A DNA stretch of 64,000 nt, taken from the NCBI GenBank assembly GCA_001544595.2, contig FCOH02000004.1, positions 248,001 to 312,000 of the forward strand, given 5' to 3'. A program made the position numbers and the translations under genes. Of this stretch, positions 9,934 to 19,402 are shown piece by piece. The notes under the pieces are model-generated. The model was given only the letters and a program-made list of their open reading frames with translations, ran no database searches and had not been told where the DNA came from. Each line of letters starts with the position of its first letter. Position 1 is the stretch's first letter. The DNA comes from Caballeronia peredens (GTDB taxonomy: Bacteria; Pseudomonadota; Gammaproteobacteria; Burkholderiales; Burkholderiaceae).

Positions 9934-10548
9934 ATGCCCAACTTCCTGCTCTTTCTCGCGGCGTCGGTGGCGATTACCGTCGCGCCCGGCCCCGACAATC
10001 TCCAGGTGCTCGCGCGTGGCATCTCGCAAGGACGGCTCGCCGGCGTCGTCGCGGCGCTCGGCTTCGCGTGCGGCGTGATCTTCCACACGACGCTCGCCGC
10101 GCTCGGCATCGCGGCGTTGCTGCGTTCGTCGCCCGTCGCGTTTCAGGCGGTGAAGCTCGCGGGCGCGGCGTATCTCGTGTGGATCGGCATCAAGGCGTTG
10201 CGCAGCCACGGTCTCGCGACCGCGCACGAGCGCCCGCGCCAGCCGCTTTCCACCGTGTTCCGTCAGAGCGTGATCGGCAACCTGCTGAATCCGAAAGTGA
10301 CGCTGTTCTTCATCGTGTTCCTGCCGCAGTTCGTCGATCCGCACGGCGCGCAAAGCGTGATGCTGCAGATGTTCGAACTGGGCGGCGTGTTCATGCTGCA
10401 GACGGTCGTCGTGTTTTCGCTGTTCGGCGTCGGCGCGGGGATCATCGGCGTGTGGCTCAAGCGCCGTCCGCGCGTGGGCGTCTGGCTCGACCGGCTCGCG
10501 GGCGTGACGTTCATCGCGCTGGGCATTCGCGTCGCGCTGCGCGACTGA
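9934..10548 (+). CDS. LysE/RhtB family exporter
   Basis: A 204-residue inner-membrane protein with about six hydrophobic segments. The family signature at the N-terminus reads ITVAPGPDNLQVLARGISQG (residues 10-29), and NLLNPKVTLFFIVFLPQF lies mid-protein. Members export amino acids such as lysine, threonine or homoserine; the substrate cannot be read from sequence. The ATG at 9934 is one base after the apt stop. The upstream in-frame extension is apt sequence in another frame and is rejected. Confidence 0.88.
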   Translation: MPNFLLFLAASVAITVAPGPDNLQVLARGISQGRLAGVVAALGFACGVIFHTTLAALGIAALLRSSPVAFQAVKLAGAAYLVWIGIKALRSHGLATAHERPRQPLSTVFRQSVIGNLLNPKVTLFFIVFLPQFVDPHGAQSVMLQMFELGGVFMLQTVVVFSLFGVGAGIIGVWLKRRPRVGVWLDRLAGVTFIALGIRVALRD

Positions 10549-10558
10549 GGATTCGCGC

Positions 10559-11404
10559 ATGACTCTGCCCGCCATCATTTCCGCGCGCCGCTTCGACGCG
10601 GCCGCGCACGCGCCGTTTTTCATCGGCGCTGAACGTGTCGGCTGGATTCGTCACGCCGACGTGAACGCGTTGCGCCGCTGGCCGGACGTGTTCGCAATCG
10701 ACGACGCAGCGGTGCGCCTGCATGCATCGCTCGCCGACGTGAACGCGCGCAGCGCCGCGCTCGGCGCCGTGATCGGCGCGCTTTACGCCGAAGGAAAAAT
10801 CCCCGGCTGGCGCGACGAAACCTACGCGATCCGCAACGACTTCGATGCTGCGCCGCTCGCGTTCATCGAGCGCGCAGCGTCGCGTTTCTTCGGCACGATG
10901 ACGTACGCGGTGCATCTGAACGGCATCGTAAAATATGCGGATCGGGCGCCACAGCTATGGATCGCGCGCCGCAGCGACACCAAGGCGACCGATCCCGGCA
11001 TGCTCGACAACATCGTGGCGGGCGGCATCGGCTGGGGCCTCGAACTCATGCCGACGCTCGTGAAGGAATGCTGGGAAGAAGCCGGCATGAGCGCGGAACT
11101 GGCGCTGACCGCCGAACGAGGCCGCACGTTTCATGTGCTGCAATCGTTGCCCGAGGGCACGCAGGCCGAGCAGATCTTCGTCTACGACGTGTCCCTTCCG
11201 CCCGATTTCGCGCCGCGCAATCAGGATGGCGAAGTCGGCGAGCACCGGCTTGCGCGCATCGAAGAAGTCGCGCGCTGGATCGAGGAGGGCAAGCTCACTG
11301 TCGATGCCAGTCTCGCGACGCTCGACTGCATGCTGCGCCGCCAGTGGATCGACGAAGACGCGTGCGAGGGCATCGCCGAACTCTACGAGCCGCCGCAACG
11401 CTGA
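10559..11404 (+). CDS. Nudix hydrolase with N-terminal DUF4743 domain
   Basis: A 281-residue cytoplasmic protein. Residues 1-120 match the DUF4743 region found in plant and fungal Nudix proteins related to thiamine-diphosphate hydrolases. The Nudix domain follows, with its box around residues 155-177 (GGIGWGLELMPTLVKECWEEAGM seen in parts; the metal-binding KECWEEAG is intact). Aligned from that end, a Leu falls where the first Glu of the GX5E half is expected, with the Glu one residue later. The family is thought to act on oxidised thiamine diphosphate or similar pyrophosphates; the substrate here is inferred. It starts 10 bp after the LysE-type gene. Confidence 0.8.
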   Translation: MTLPAIISARRFDAAAHAPFFIGAERVGWIRHADVNALRRWPDVFAIDDAAVRLHASLADVNARSAALGAVIGALYAEGKIPGWRDETYAIRNDFDAAPLAFIERAASRFFGTMTYAVHLNGIVKYADRAPQLWIARRSDTKATDPGMLDNIVAGGIGWGLELMPTLVKECWEEAGMSAELALTAERGRTFHVLQSLPEGTQAEQIFVYDVSLPPDFAPRNQDGEVGEHRLARIEEVARWIEEGKLTVDASLATLDCMLRRQWIDEDACEGIAELYEPPQR

Positions 11405-11436
11405 AATTCAAAGCATCAAACGAACGAGGAAAGGTC

Positions 11437-12306
11437 ATGTCGACCGAACATAGCTTTTATCTGAAGTTGTCGTGCCCGGATCGTCCGGGAATCGTCCATG
11501 CCGTGTCCGGTTTCCTGTTCAGCCTCGGCGCCAACATTCTCGATTCGGCGCAGTTCGGCGACAGCCGCACCGGCGAGTTCTTCATGCGCGTGCATTTCCA
11601 GCAGGTCGGCGGCGATCCCGGACTCGACGCGCTGCGTAAATCGTTCACCGATCTCGCCGACGAATTCGGCATGCGCTGGGAGTTGCACGATGCGTCGGTG
11701 AAGCCGCGCGTCGTCATCATGGTGTCGAAGATCGGACACTGCCTGAACGATCTGCTGTTCCGCTATCGCACTGGCCAGCTGCAGATCGAGATTCCGGCGA
11801 TCATTTCGAACCACAAGGATTTTTATCAGCTCGCCGCGAGCTACGACATCCCGTTCCATCATCTGCCGCTGCAGAAGGCCACGCCTGACGCGAAGGCCGC
11901 GCAGGAAGCACGCGTGATGGAAATCGTCGATCAGCACGACACCGATCTGGTCGTGCTCGCGCGCTACATGCAGATTCTCTCGGCGGACATGTGCGAGAAG
12001 CTTTCCGGCCGCGCGATCAACATTCACCACTCGTTCCTGCCGAGCTTCAAGGGCGCGAAGCCGTACTATCAGGCGTTCGATCGCGGCGTGAAGCTGATCG
12101 GCGCGACCGCGCACTACGTAACGTCGGATCTCGACGAAGGCCCGATCATCGAGCAGGAAGTGGAGCGCGTCGACCACAACATGACGCCGGAGCAACTCAC
12201 CGCGATCGGCCGCGATGTCGAATGCGTGACGCTCGCGCGCGCGGTGAAGTGGCACGCGGAGCATCGCATTCTGCTGAACGGGCACAAGACGGTCGTGTTT
12301 CGCTGA
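11437..12306 (+). CDS. purU: Formyltetrahydrofolate deformylase PurU
   Basis: A 289-residue cytoplasmic enzyme that hydrolyses 10-formyl-THF to THF and formate, supplying formate for PurT and balancing the one-carbon pool. An N-terminal ACT domain (residues 1-80, LSCPDRPGIVHAVSGFL) precedes the formyltransferase domain. Catalytic residues are visible in NIHHSFLPSF, the GATAHYV segment and DLDEGPIIEQ. AACGAGGAAAGG precedes the ATG at 11437. It is the last gene of the plus-strand run and is closed by a strong terminator. Confidence 0.95.
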   Translation: MSTEHSFYLKLSCPDRPGIVHAVSGFLFSLGANILDSAQFGDSRTGEFFMRVHFQQVGGDPGLDALRKSFTDLADEFGMRWELHDASVKPRVVIMVSKIGHCLNDLLFRYRTGQLQIEIPAIISNHKDFYQLAASYDIPFHHLPLQKATPDAKAAQEARVMEIVDQHDTDLVVLARYMQILSADMCEKLSGRAINIHHSFLPSFKGAKPYYQAFDRGVKLIGATAHYVTSDLDEGPIIEQEVERVDHNMTPEQLTAIGRDVECVTLARAVKWHAEHRILLNGHKTVVFR

Positions 12307-12320
12307 TTTATCGGCATCTG

Positions 12321-12364
12321 AAAAAGACAAAGCCCGCCGGAAAACCGGCGGGCTTTGTCTTTTT
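12321..12364. terminator. Strong bidirectional terminator between purU and the AI-2E family gene
   Basis: A perfect 20-bp inverted repeat (arms 12321-12340 and 12345-12364) around an AAAA loop. Each arm carries a GC-rich core (GCCCGCCGG) flanked by A/T runs, so both strands end in a T tract. It stops the two convergent genes. Confidence 0.9.
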
Positions 12365-12390
12365 TGGCTTCTTTTATAGCGCGCGCGAAC

Positions 12391-13482
12391 TCAAACCATG
12401 CGCAGATAAATCAGTTCGCGTTTGATATACGCGTAGAAAATCGGCGCGGCGATCACGCCTGGAATGCCGAACGCGGCTTCCATCGCGAGCATGGCAAGCA
12501 GCAATTCCCACGCGCGCGCTTCGATCTGCCCGCCGATGATGCGCGCGTTGAGGAAATACTCCAGCTTGTGGATGAGAATGAGGAACGCGAGCGACGCGAC
12601 CGCCGTGCCGAACGACACCGACAGCGATATCCCGACGATGATCGTATTCGAGATCAAATTGCCGATCACGGGCATCAGGCCGACGATGAACGTGATCAGC
12701 ACGAGTGTCTTGGAGAGCGGCAGCCGCTCGTGAAAGATCGGCAGCGCGACGAGCAGATAAAGCGCGGTGAAGACCGCGTTGATCGCGGAAATCTTGATCT
12801 GCGCGAAGACAATGCGCCGGAAGGCGTCGGCGAAGCGCGACACGCGCGCGACGAGCGCCGTGGACAGCGGCAGGCGATGATGCGATTGCCGCGGCGCGCT
12901 GACCGCGATGATCGCGCCGATCACCATGCCGATCACGACGTGCCCGAAGCCGCGCGCCATTTCCTTGCCGCCTTGCTGGAGCATCTCGGCGTGCCGGTGC
13001 ATCAGTTCGGTGGCTTTGTCCTTCATCTGCATGGAATCGACGGGCAGATAATTCGCGATCCAGTCCGGCACCGACAACCGCGCGCTCGACGTGATGCTCA
13101 TCAACTGATCGAGCAGTTTTTGCAGACTCGGGAAATCCTGCTCGAAATGTTCGATGGTGGCGACGGTCGCCGCCGTCAGACCGCCGACGATGACCGCCGA
13201 TATCAGCCCGACCGCGATCAGCCGCGCGCCCCGGCTGACGACGTGACGCTCGATCACCGGCGCGATCATGTGAACCAACTGGAACACCAGCATGCCGGCC
13301 AGCAGCCCGCCGAGCAGTTGCAGCCTGAGCGTGAGGTACAGCGCGAGGAGCGCGAGGATATAACTGCTGATTTCGACCGCCGACAGCTTCGGCATGCTCA
13401 TGTCGCTCGTCAGCCTGACGTGGCGAGTCGGCAGATCCCGAACTCGCGCCTCCTCGTTGGCCGCTTCGTTGCGCTTCGCCAT
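12391..13482 (-). CDS. AI-2E/PerM family membrane transporter
   Basis: A 363-residue polytopic inner-membrane protein of the AI-2E exporter (PerM, DUF20) family. Hydrophobic segments occur near residues 40-65, 85-110, 180-200, 225-260, 265-300 and 320-355, with the typical soluble loop of about 70 residues after the third. The conserved IVGLMPVIGNLISN loop is present. Family members have been linked to autoinducer-2 or Na+(Li+)/H+ transport; the substrate is not readable here. The gene stands alone between two convergent or divergent neighbours. Confidence 0.8.
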   Translation of the reverse strand: MAKRNEAANEEARVRDLPTRHVRLTSDMSMPKLSAVEISSYILALLALYLTLRLQLLGGLLAGMLVFQLVHMIAPVIERHVVSRGARLIAVGLISAVIVGGLTAATVATIEHFEQDFPSLQKLLDQLMSITSSARLSVPDWIANYLPVDSMQMKDKATELMHRHAEMLQQGGKEMARGFGHVVIGMVIGAIIAVSAPRQSHHRLPLSTALVARVSRFADAFRRIVFAQIKISAINAVFTALYLLVALPIFHERLPLSKTLVLITFIVGLMPVIGNLISNTIIVGISLSVSFGTAVASLAFLILIHKLEYFLNARIIGGQIEARAWELLLAMLAMEAAFGIPGVIAAPIFYAYIKRELIYLRMV

Positions 13483-13623
13483 GACTGCGTTCCTTTTCCC
13501 TGCTGCCTACAACGATTATTCGTGCCGCCGCGTGGGCCGTGCGGCGGATTGGTACGGCGGTGGATGCAACACCCGGCAAAACCCGGCAGCACTCTCCGCC
13601 GCGCCGCGTGACATCACGCGACG

Positions 13624-16497
13624 TCAGGCAGCCGACTTGGGCCGTTGCAGCAGAGGCGCCAGATATCTGCCGGTAAAACTCGCCTTCGACTTCGCGACCT
13701 GTTCCGGCGTCCCCTGGGCGATGATCTGCCCGCCGCCTGCGCCGCCTTCCGGACCGAGATCGATCACCCAGTCGGCGGTTTTGATCACGTCGAGATTATG
13801 CTCGATGATGACGACCGTGTTGCCCTGATCTCGCAGCCGATGGATCACTTCGAGCAACAGCGCGATGTCATGAAAGTGCAATCCGGTCGTGGGTTCGTCG
13901 AGGATGTACAGTGTCCGACCGGTATCGCGCTTGCTCAGTTCCAGCGAAAGCTTGACGCGCTGCGCCTCGCCGCCCGACAGCGTGGTGGCCGACTGGCCGA
14001 GCCGGATATAGCCGAGACCGACGTCCAGCAGCGTCTTCAGCTTGCGCGCGACCACCGGAACCGGCCTGAAGAACTCGTGCGCCGCTTCCACAGTCAGGTC
14101 GAGCACTTCGCTGATGTTCTTGCCCTTGTACTGGATTTCGAGCGTTTCGCGGTTGTAGCGCTTGCCGTGGCACACGTCGCAGGGCACGTAGACGTCCGGC
14201 AGAAAATGCATTTCCACCTTCAGCACGCCGTCGCCCTGACAGGCCTCGCAGCGGCCGCCCTTCACGTTGAACGAGAAGCGGCCCGGGTCATAGCCACGCT
14301 CTTTTGCCCCCGGCACGCCCGCGAACAGTTCGCGGATGGGCGTGAACAGCCCCGTGTAAGTGGCAGGATTCGAGCGCGGCGTGCGGCCGATCGGCGACTG
14401 ATCGACGGCAATCACTTTGTCGAAGTGTTCGAGACCTTCGATGGATTCGTACGGCGCCGGCTCCGTCGACGAGCCGTACAGATGCTGCGCGACCGCGTGC
14501 TGGAGCGTGTCGTTGATGAGCGTCGACTTGCCCGAGCCCGACACGCCCGTCACGCAGGTCAGCAGTCCGACGGGCAGATCGAGCGTCACGCGCTTCAGAT
14601 TGTTGCCGTACGCCTCGACGATGCGCAGGCGGCGCTCGTCCGGCGCGGTGCGGTCGGTCGGATAGCTGATCGTCCGTTTGCCGGACAAATACTGTCCGGT
14701 GATCGAGTTCGCGTCTTTCTGCACCTGGACCGGCGTGCCTTGCGCGACGATCACGCCGCCGTGCACGCCCGCGCCCGGCCCCATGTCGACGACGTAGTCC
14801 GCCATGCGGATCATGTCCTCGTCGTGCTCGACGACGATCACCGAATTGCCGATATCGCGCAGATGCTTGAGCGTGCCGATGAGCCGGTCGTTGTCGCGCT
14901 GATGCAGGCCGATGGACGGCTCGTCGAGCACGTACATCACGCCCGTGAGGCCCGAGCCGATCTGCGACGCGAGCCGGATGCGCTGCGCTTCGCCGCCGGA
15001 AAGCGTCTCCGCGCTGCGCTCGAGCGAAAGATAGTCCAGCCCGACGTTATTCAGGAACGACAGCCGCGCGACGATTTCCTTGATCACCTTGTCCGCGATC
15101 TCGCCCTTCGCGCCTTCCAGACGCAGCGTCTGGAAATAGCCGAGCGCATCGCGCAGCGGCCAGCCGCTGATTTCGTAGATGCCGCGCGCGTCGTCGCCCG
15201 AACCGACCCGCACGAAACGCGCCTCGCGCCGCAGACGCGTGCCTTCGCACGCCGGGCAGGGCTGATTATTCTGGTATTTGGCGAGTTCTTCGCGCACGGC
15301 GGCCGAATCCGTCTCGCGGTAGCGCCGCTCGAGATTCGGGATGATGCCTTCGAACACATGCTCGCGCACCGATGCGCGGCCGCGTTCGTTGATGTACGAA
15401 AACGGAATCGCTTGCTTGCCCGAACCGTACAGCAGGATCTTGCGCACTTTCTCGGGCAAGTCCTCGAAAGCTTCGTCGATGTCGAATTCGTAGAACGCCG
15501 CGAGACTCTGCAGCATCTGGAAATAGAACTGATTGCGCCGGTCCCAGCCCTTCACCGCCCCTGCCGCGAGCGACAGCGACGGGTGCGCCACGACGCGCTT
15601 CGGGTCGAAGAACGTGATCTGGCCGAGGCCGTCGCATTCGGGGCACGCGCCCATCGGGTTGTTGAACGAGAAAAGTCGCGGCTCCAGTTCCGGCAGCGAA
15701 TACGAACAGATCGGGCACGCGAATTTCGAGCTGAAGAGCTTTTCGCGCTCGGTGTCCATTTCGAGCGCGATCGCGCGGCCGTCGGCGAGACGCAGCGCGG
15801 TTTCAAACGATTCCGCGAGACGCTGCTTCATGTCCGGGCGCACTTTCAGACGGTCGATGACCACGTCGATCGTGTGCTTGTCGGTCTTCTTGAGCTTCGG
15901 CAGCGAATCGACTTCATAGATTTTCGCGACGCCTTCGTTGGCCGTGCCGCCGCCCGAACGGATGCGAAAGCGGATGAAACCCTGCGCCTGCATTTCCTCG
16001 AACAGTTCGACGTGCTCGCCCTTGCGGTCGGCCACGACGGGCGCGAGGATCATCAGCTTGGTTTCCTCGGGCAGCGCGAGCGCGGCGTCGACCATTTGCG
16101 AGACGCTCTGCGCTTCGAGCGGAATCAGGTGATCGGGGCAATACGGCGTGCCGACGCGCGCGTACAGAAGACGCAGATAGTCGTGGATTTCCGTGACCGT
16201 GCCGACGGTCGAGCGCGGATTGTGCGACGTCGCCTTCTGTTCGATCGAAATGGCGGGCGACAATCCTTCGATCAGATCGACGTCGGGCTTTTCCATCAAC
16301 TGCAGGAATTGCCGCGCGTAAGCCGAAAGGCTTTCCACGTAACGCCGCTGACCTTCCGCGTAAAGCGTGTCGAACGCGAGCGACGACTTGCCCGATCCGG
16401 ACAGCCCGGTAATCACGATCAGCTTGTGGCGCGGCAAGTCGAGACTGACATTCTTCAAATTGTGGGTGCGAGCCCCACGAATGCGAATTTCTTCCAC
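13624..16497 (-). CDS. uvrA: Excinuclease ABC subunit A (UvrA)
   Basis: A 957-residue DNA damage sensor of nucleotide excision repair, working as a dimer with UvrB. The first ATPase half has Walker [16 protein letters not shown] (about 27-41), the second [15 protein letters not shown] (about 635-650). Both ABC signatures (LSGGEAQR) are present. Zinc-finger cysteines appear in CPICSY...CPECDG and CEACQGDG...CDVCHG. I choose the GTG at 16497 ([16 protein letters not shown]) because the conserved family N-terminus begins there; 80 more in-frame codons upstream are low-complexity and arginine-rich. No clear LexA site was found upstream. Confidence 0.95.
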   Translation of the reverse strand: MEEIRIRGARTHNLKNVSLDLPRHKLIVITGLSGSGKSSLAFDTLYAEGQRRYVESLSAYARQFLQLMEKPDVDLIEGLSPAISIEQKATSHNPRSTVGTVTEIHDYLRLLYARVGTPYCPDHLIPLEAQSVSQMVDAALALPEETKLMILAPVVADRKGEHVELFEEMQAQGFIRFRIRSGGGTANEGVAKIYEVDSLPKLKKTDKHTIDVVIDRLKVRPDMKQRLAESFETALRLADGRAIALEMDTEREKLFSSKFACPICSYSLPELEPRLFSFNNPMGACPECDGLGQITFFDPKRVVAHPSLSLAAGAVKGWDRRNQFYFQMLQSLAAFYEFDIDEAFEDLPEKVRKILLYGSGKQAIPFSYINERGRASVREHVFEGIIPNLERRYRETDSAAVREELAKYQNNQPCPACEGTRLRREARFVRVGSGDDARGIYEISGWPLRDALGYFQTLRLEGAKGEIADKVIKEIVARLSFLNNVGLDYLSLERSAETLSGGEAQRIRLASQIGSGLTGVMYVLDEPSIGLHQRDNDRLIGTLKHLRDIGNSVIVVEHDEDMIRMADYVVDMGPGAGVHGGVIVAQGTPVQVQKDANSITGQYLSGKRTISYPTDRTAPDERRLRIVEAYGNNLKRVTLDLPVGLLTCVTGVSGSGKSTLINDTLQHAVAQHLYGSSTEPAPYESIEGLEHFDKVIAVDQSPIGRTPRSNPATYTGLFTPIRELFAGVPGAKERGYDPGRFSFNVKGGRCEACQGDGVLKVEMHFLPDVYVPCDVCHGKRYNRETLEIQYKGKNISEVLDLTVEAAHEFFRPVPVVARKLKTLLDVGLGYIRLGQSATTLSGGEAQRVKLSLELSKRDTGRTLYILDEPTTGLHFHDIALLLEVIHRLRDQGNTVVIIEHNLDVIKTADWVIDLGPEGGAGGGQIIAQGTPEQVAKSKASFTGRYLAPLLQRPKSAA

Positions 16498-16892
16498 GAG
16501 TTTGTTCCGGCGGGGTTCTTTCGGGTGCTTTCGGGTTTTTTCGGACGTTCTCGGCGGCTGTTTCCGCTTTCGCGAGCGGCCATGCTGGCGGCGCCTGGCG
16601 GAAAGTGAGGGGGCCAAACCTGCTACTATAACGACTTTTAAAGGGCGCGGCGCCCGGGCTCCCAGGGCCGGATGCGCGTCGATCGTGGTCGTTCGGCCGG
16701 CGCGGGGACCTGCCGGCCGTGGACCTCGCGGCCTCACGCGTGCCGCCGGCGTATCCCGCCGGGCCGGTGCCGTTCACGCCGTACGTTCCATATAGTGCCG
16801 TTTCGAGCAAGAACAAGGCGGCCGCGCCTGGCTGCGCTGCGGGCCAGGCCAGACGCGACTCCATCCCGCGACACCATCCTTTCCCGTTTCTG
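16498..16892. other. Divergent intergenic region between uvrA and the MFS gene
   Basis: About 395 bp with no credible gene. It holds three short TTTCGG-containing direct repeats near 16519-16545 and an AT-rich spot TACTATAAC at 16624-16632, which could be a -10 on the plus strand. I could not find a CTGT-N8-ACAG type LexA box. Confidence 0.4.
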
Positions 16893-18095
16893 ATGTCCAA
16901 TCCGTCTGCCACGTCCACACGTCTCTCCGCGCCGGAGTTGCGCGCGACCGTGTCGCTTGCCGCGATCTTCGCGCTGCGCATGCTCGGACTCTTCATGATC
17001 ATGCCGGTGTTTTCCATTTACGCGAAAACGATCCCCGGCGGCGACAACGTGCTGCTCGTCGGCATCGCGCTCGGCGCGTACGGCGTCACGCAGTCGATGC
17101 TCTATATCTTCTACGGATGGATCTCCGACAAGTTCGGGCGCAAGCCGGTCATCGCGTTCGGGCTGCTGGTGTTCGCGCTCGGCAGCTTTGTCGCGGCGAT
17201 CGGACACTCGATGGCATGGATCATCGCCGGGCGTGTGATTCAGGGCATGGGCGCGGTGTCGTCGGCGGTGATCGCGTTCATCGCGGACCTGACACACGAG
17301 GAAAACCGCACGAAAGCGATGGCGATGGTCGGCGGCAGCATCGGCGTGTCGTTCGCGGTGGCGATCGTCGGCGCGCCGATCGTGTTCCACTGGGTCGGCA
17401 TGAGCGGGCTCTTTACGGTGATCGGCGCGCTGTCGATCGTCGCGGTGGGCGTCGTGCTGTGGGTCGTGCCCGATCCGCCGGCGCATCCGGTGCACGTCAA
17501 GGCGCCGTTCGCGGAAGTGCTGCACAACGTCGAGCTGCTGCGCCTGAATTTCGGCGTGCTCGTGCTGCACGCGACGCAGACCGCGCTTTTTCTCGTCGTG
17601 CCGCGCATTCTGGAGGCGGGCGGCCTGCCTGTCGCGTCGCACTGGAAAATTTACCTGCCGGTCATGGCGCTCGCTTTCGTCATGATGGTTCCGGCGATCA
17701 TCGCCGCGGAAAAACGTGGAAAAATGAAGAGCGTCATGCTGAGTGCGATCGGGCTTATCCTGATCGGCCAGTTGTTATTGGGCGCCGCTCCCCATACGCT
17801 GTGGTCCGTGGCCGCCATTCTGTTCGTGTACTTTCTCGGCTTCAACGTGCTCGAGGCATCGCAGCCGTCGCTCGTGTCGAAACTCGCGCCGGGCACGAGA
17901 AAGGGCGCGGCAGCGGGCGTGTACAACACGACGCAGTCGATCGGGCTCGCCATGGGCGGGGTGATCGGCGGCTGGCTGCTCAAGCTCGACGGGCCGAGCG
18001 CGGTTTTCTTCGCCTGTTCGGGGCTGGTGTTCGCGTGGCTGCTGGTCGCGGCGTGGATGAAGCCGCCGCCGCGCCGGGCCGAGCGCGCGGCCTGA
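16893..18095 (+). CDS. Major facilitator superfamily transporter (YajR/DHA1-like)
   Basis: A 400-residue inner-membrane protein with twelve predicted helices. MFS motif A appears in the loop after helix 2 (GWISDKFGRKPVI), and the helix-4 Arg region reads AGRVIQGMGAVSS. The length and the short C-terminal tail suggest a DHA1-type drug or metabolite exporter without the extra C-terminal YAM domain of YajR. The ATG at 16893 is favoured; the open frame upstream is proline-rich and does not resemble the family. It lies between uvrA (divergent) and ssb (120 bp downstream). Substrate unknown. Confidence 0.85.
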   Translation: MSNPSATSTRLSAPELRATVSLAAIFALRMLGLFMIMPVFSIYAKTIPGGDNVLLVGIALGAYGVTQSMLYIFYGWISDKFGRKPVIAFGLLVFALGSFVAAIGHSMAWIIAGRVIQGMGAVSSAVIAFIADLTHEENRTKAMAMVGGSIGVSFAVAIVGAPIVFHWVGMSGLFTVIGALSIVAVGVVLWVVPDPPAHPVHVKAPFAEVLHNVELLRLNFGVLVLHATQTALFLVVPRILEAGGLPVASHWKIYLPVMALAFVMMVPAIIAAEKRGKMKSVMLSAIGLILIGQLLLGAAPHTLWSVAAILFVYFLGFNVLEASQPSLVSKLAPGTRKGAAAGVYNTTQSIGLAMGGVIGGWLLKLDGPSAVFFACSGLVFAWLLVAAWMKPPPRRAERAA

Positions 18096-18214
18096 GCACA
18101 TTTTGAATCGATGAATTGAGCCGGCGCGGCGTCGCCGAATCCTTGCCTGACAGGCGGGATCGGCATGATGGCGCCAGACGGCTGACAGTAAACAAGGAAT
18201 CTACCGGAGAAATC

Positions 18215-18745
18215 ATGGCATCAGTCAACAAGGTCATTCTCGTGGGCAATCTGGGAGCCGACCCGGAAACCCGCTACCTGCCGAGCGGCGACGCCGTGGC
18301 CAACATCCGTCTCGCGACGACCGACCGCTACAAGGACAAGTCCTCCGGCGAGTTCAAGGAACTGACGGAATGGCATCGCGTCGCGTTTTTCGGCCGGCTG
18401 GCGGAAATCGTGAACGAGTATCTGAAGAAGGGTTCGTCGGTGTATATCGAGGGGCGCATCCGTACGCGTAAGTGGACCGATCAGGCGGGCCAGGAGCGCT
18501 ATTCGACGGAGATCGTCGCTGATCAGATGCAGATGCTCGGCGGCCGCGGCGGCGCGGGCGGTGGCGATGACGGCGGTTACAGCCGCAGCGCCCCGATGGA
18601 ACGTTCCGGCGGTGGCGGCGGCGGCGGTGGTCGTGCTCCCGCGGGCGGTCGCGCAAGCGGTGGCGGCGCGAGCGGCGGTTCCAGCCGTCCGAGCGCCCCG
18701 GCCGGCGGCGGCTTCGACGACATGGACGACGATATTCCGTTCTGA
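18215..18745 (+). CDS. ssb: Single-stranded DNA-binding protein
   Basis: A 176-residue tetrameric OB-fold protein coating single-stranded DNA in replication, repair and recombination. The OB domain (about 1-110) begins [17 protein letters not shown] and contains the [12 protein letters not shown] segment. A glycine-rich disordered linker follows (about 116-165, including a run of eight Gly). The C-terminal acidic tip DDDIPF recruits partner proteins and is intact. The ATG at 18215 has CCGGAGAAATC upstream. Proximity to uvrA, with one gene between, recalls the divergent uvrA/ssb pair of E. coli. Confidence 0.96.
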   Translation: MASVNKVILVGNLGADPETRYLPSGDAVANIRLATTDRYKDKSSGEFKELTEWHRVAFFGRLAEIVNEYLKKGSSVYIEGRIRTRKWTDQAGQERYSTEIVADQMQMLGGRGGAGGGDDGGYSRSAPMERSGGGGGGGGRAPAGGRASGGGASGGSSRPSAPAGGGFDDMDDDIPF

Positions 18746-18774
18746 CGTCGCGCAACCCATGCTGTGAAAACCAA

Positions 18775-18802
18775 CCCCGCCCGAGTGCGGGGTTTTCTTT
18801 TG
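18775..18802 (+). terminator. Rho-independent terminator after ssb
   Basis: Stem CCCCGC / GCGGGG (18775-18780 with 18787-18792), loop of six bases, followed by TTTTCTTTTG. It can be lengthened by flanking A/T pairs. Confidence 0.85.
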
Positions 18803-19402
18803 CCATCCTCACGAGCGCGATGAGCAGCCGCCGTCGGCGGCGCACGGGCGGTGAGCCGGCGCCACGCCGTCACAACGAGCACGCGTAACCCGCAGATGCC
18901 GCGTGTCATCGTCGTCGGCGACGCATCTTTAAAACATCGCAAAAAAACTATTGTGACGAGTCGTCGACAAATCGCGCATTAATGGAAAGCTCGACTACGC
19001 GGATTCGATGTTTTCATCTCGGCGAGGCGCTTTCCGAATTGTTGCTCACTGCCTCCCATTTTCCGTCGGCGCGTATTAATCTCTCGTGGTTCTTCAAGGA
19101 ACCGCGCACCAAACTCCATTGATGCCGCATTCTTGGAAGGTCCAATCGGAATAATCCTATGGCATGCTAAATATCTGCCCTCTATTTTGAAGGTCATCAT
19201 TCGCGAGAGTGAAGGGCAGTTTAATTTGCTTGTTGCCATTGATTCGATTCATTTTTGTTGTCCAGTTCTGAAATCAGTTGATCCAAGGATGCATTGAGGC
19301 TGATGTTCCCTGGGCCGAAGCAATGTCGGATGCTGCTTAGAGTCGCTCGGCGAGCGAAGCAACAAGTGAATCGTCGAGACCAAACGATATGACGGGGGAC
19401 CA
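18803..19402. other. AT-rich intergenic region upstream of the response-regulator island
   Basis: About 600 bp with no convincing gene. Base composition falls visibly from about 18920 onward compared with the flanking genes. It contains a dyad TTGTGACGAG/TCGTCGACAA at 18951-18970 and a perfect 6-bp hairpin TCGCTC-GGC-GAGCGA at 19343-19357 just before the first regulator. An 86-codon minus-strand frame (19239-18979) and a 44-codon plus-strand frame (from 18982) exist but lack ribosome sites and recognisable sequence. It could be regulatory DNA or a decayed gene. Confidence 0.5.

Noticed and set aside
13645..16608. A plus-strand open frame of almost 1000 codons opposite uvrA
   Set aside because: It is an antisense shadow of uvrA; the translation is arginine and aspartate rich with no recognisable domain.
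16498..18214. LexA/SOS box before uvrA or ssb
   Set aside because: I searched for CTGT-N8-ACAG-like dyads by eye and found none that are convincing; a matrix scan would settle it.
18979..19239. An 86-codon minus-strand frame in the AT-rich region before the response regulators
   Set aside because: No ribosome site, no recognisable family and normal chance length in AT-rich DNA; kept only as part of the intergenic description.
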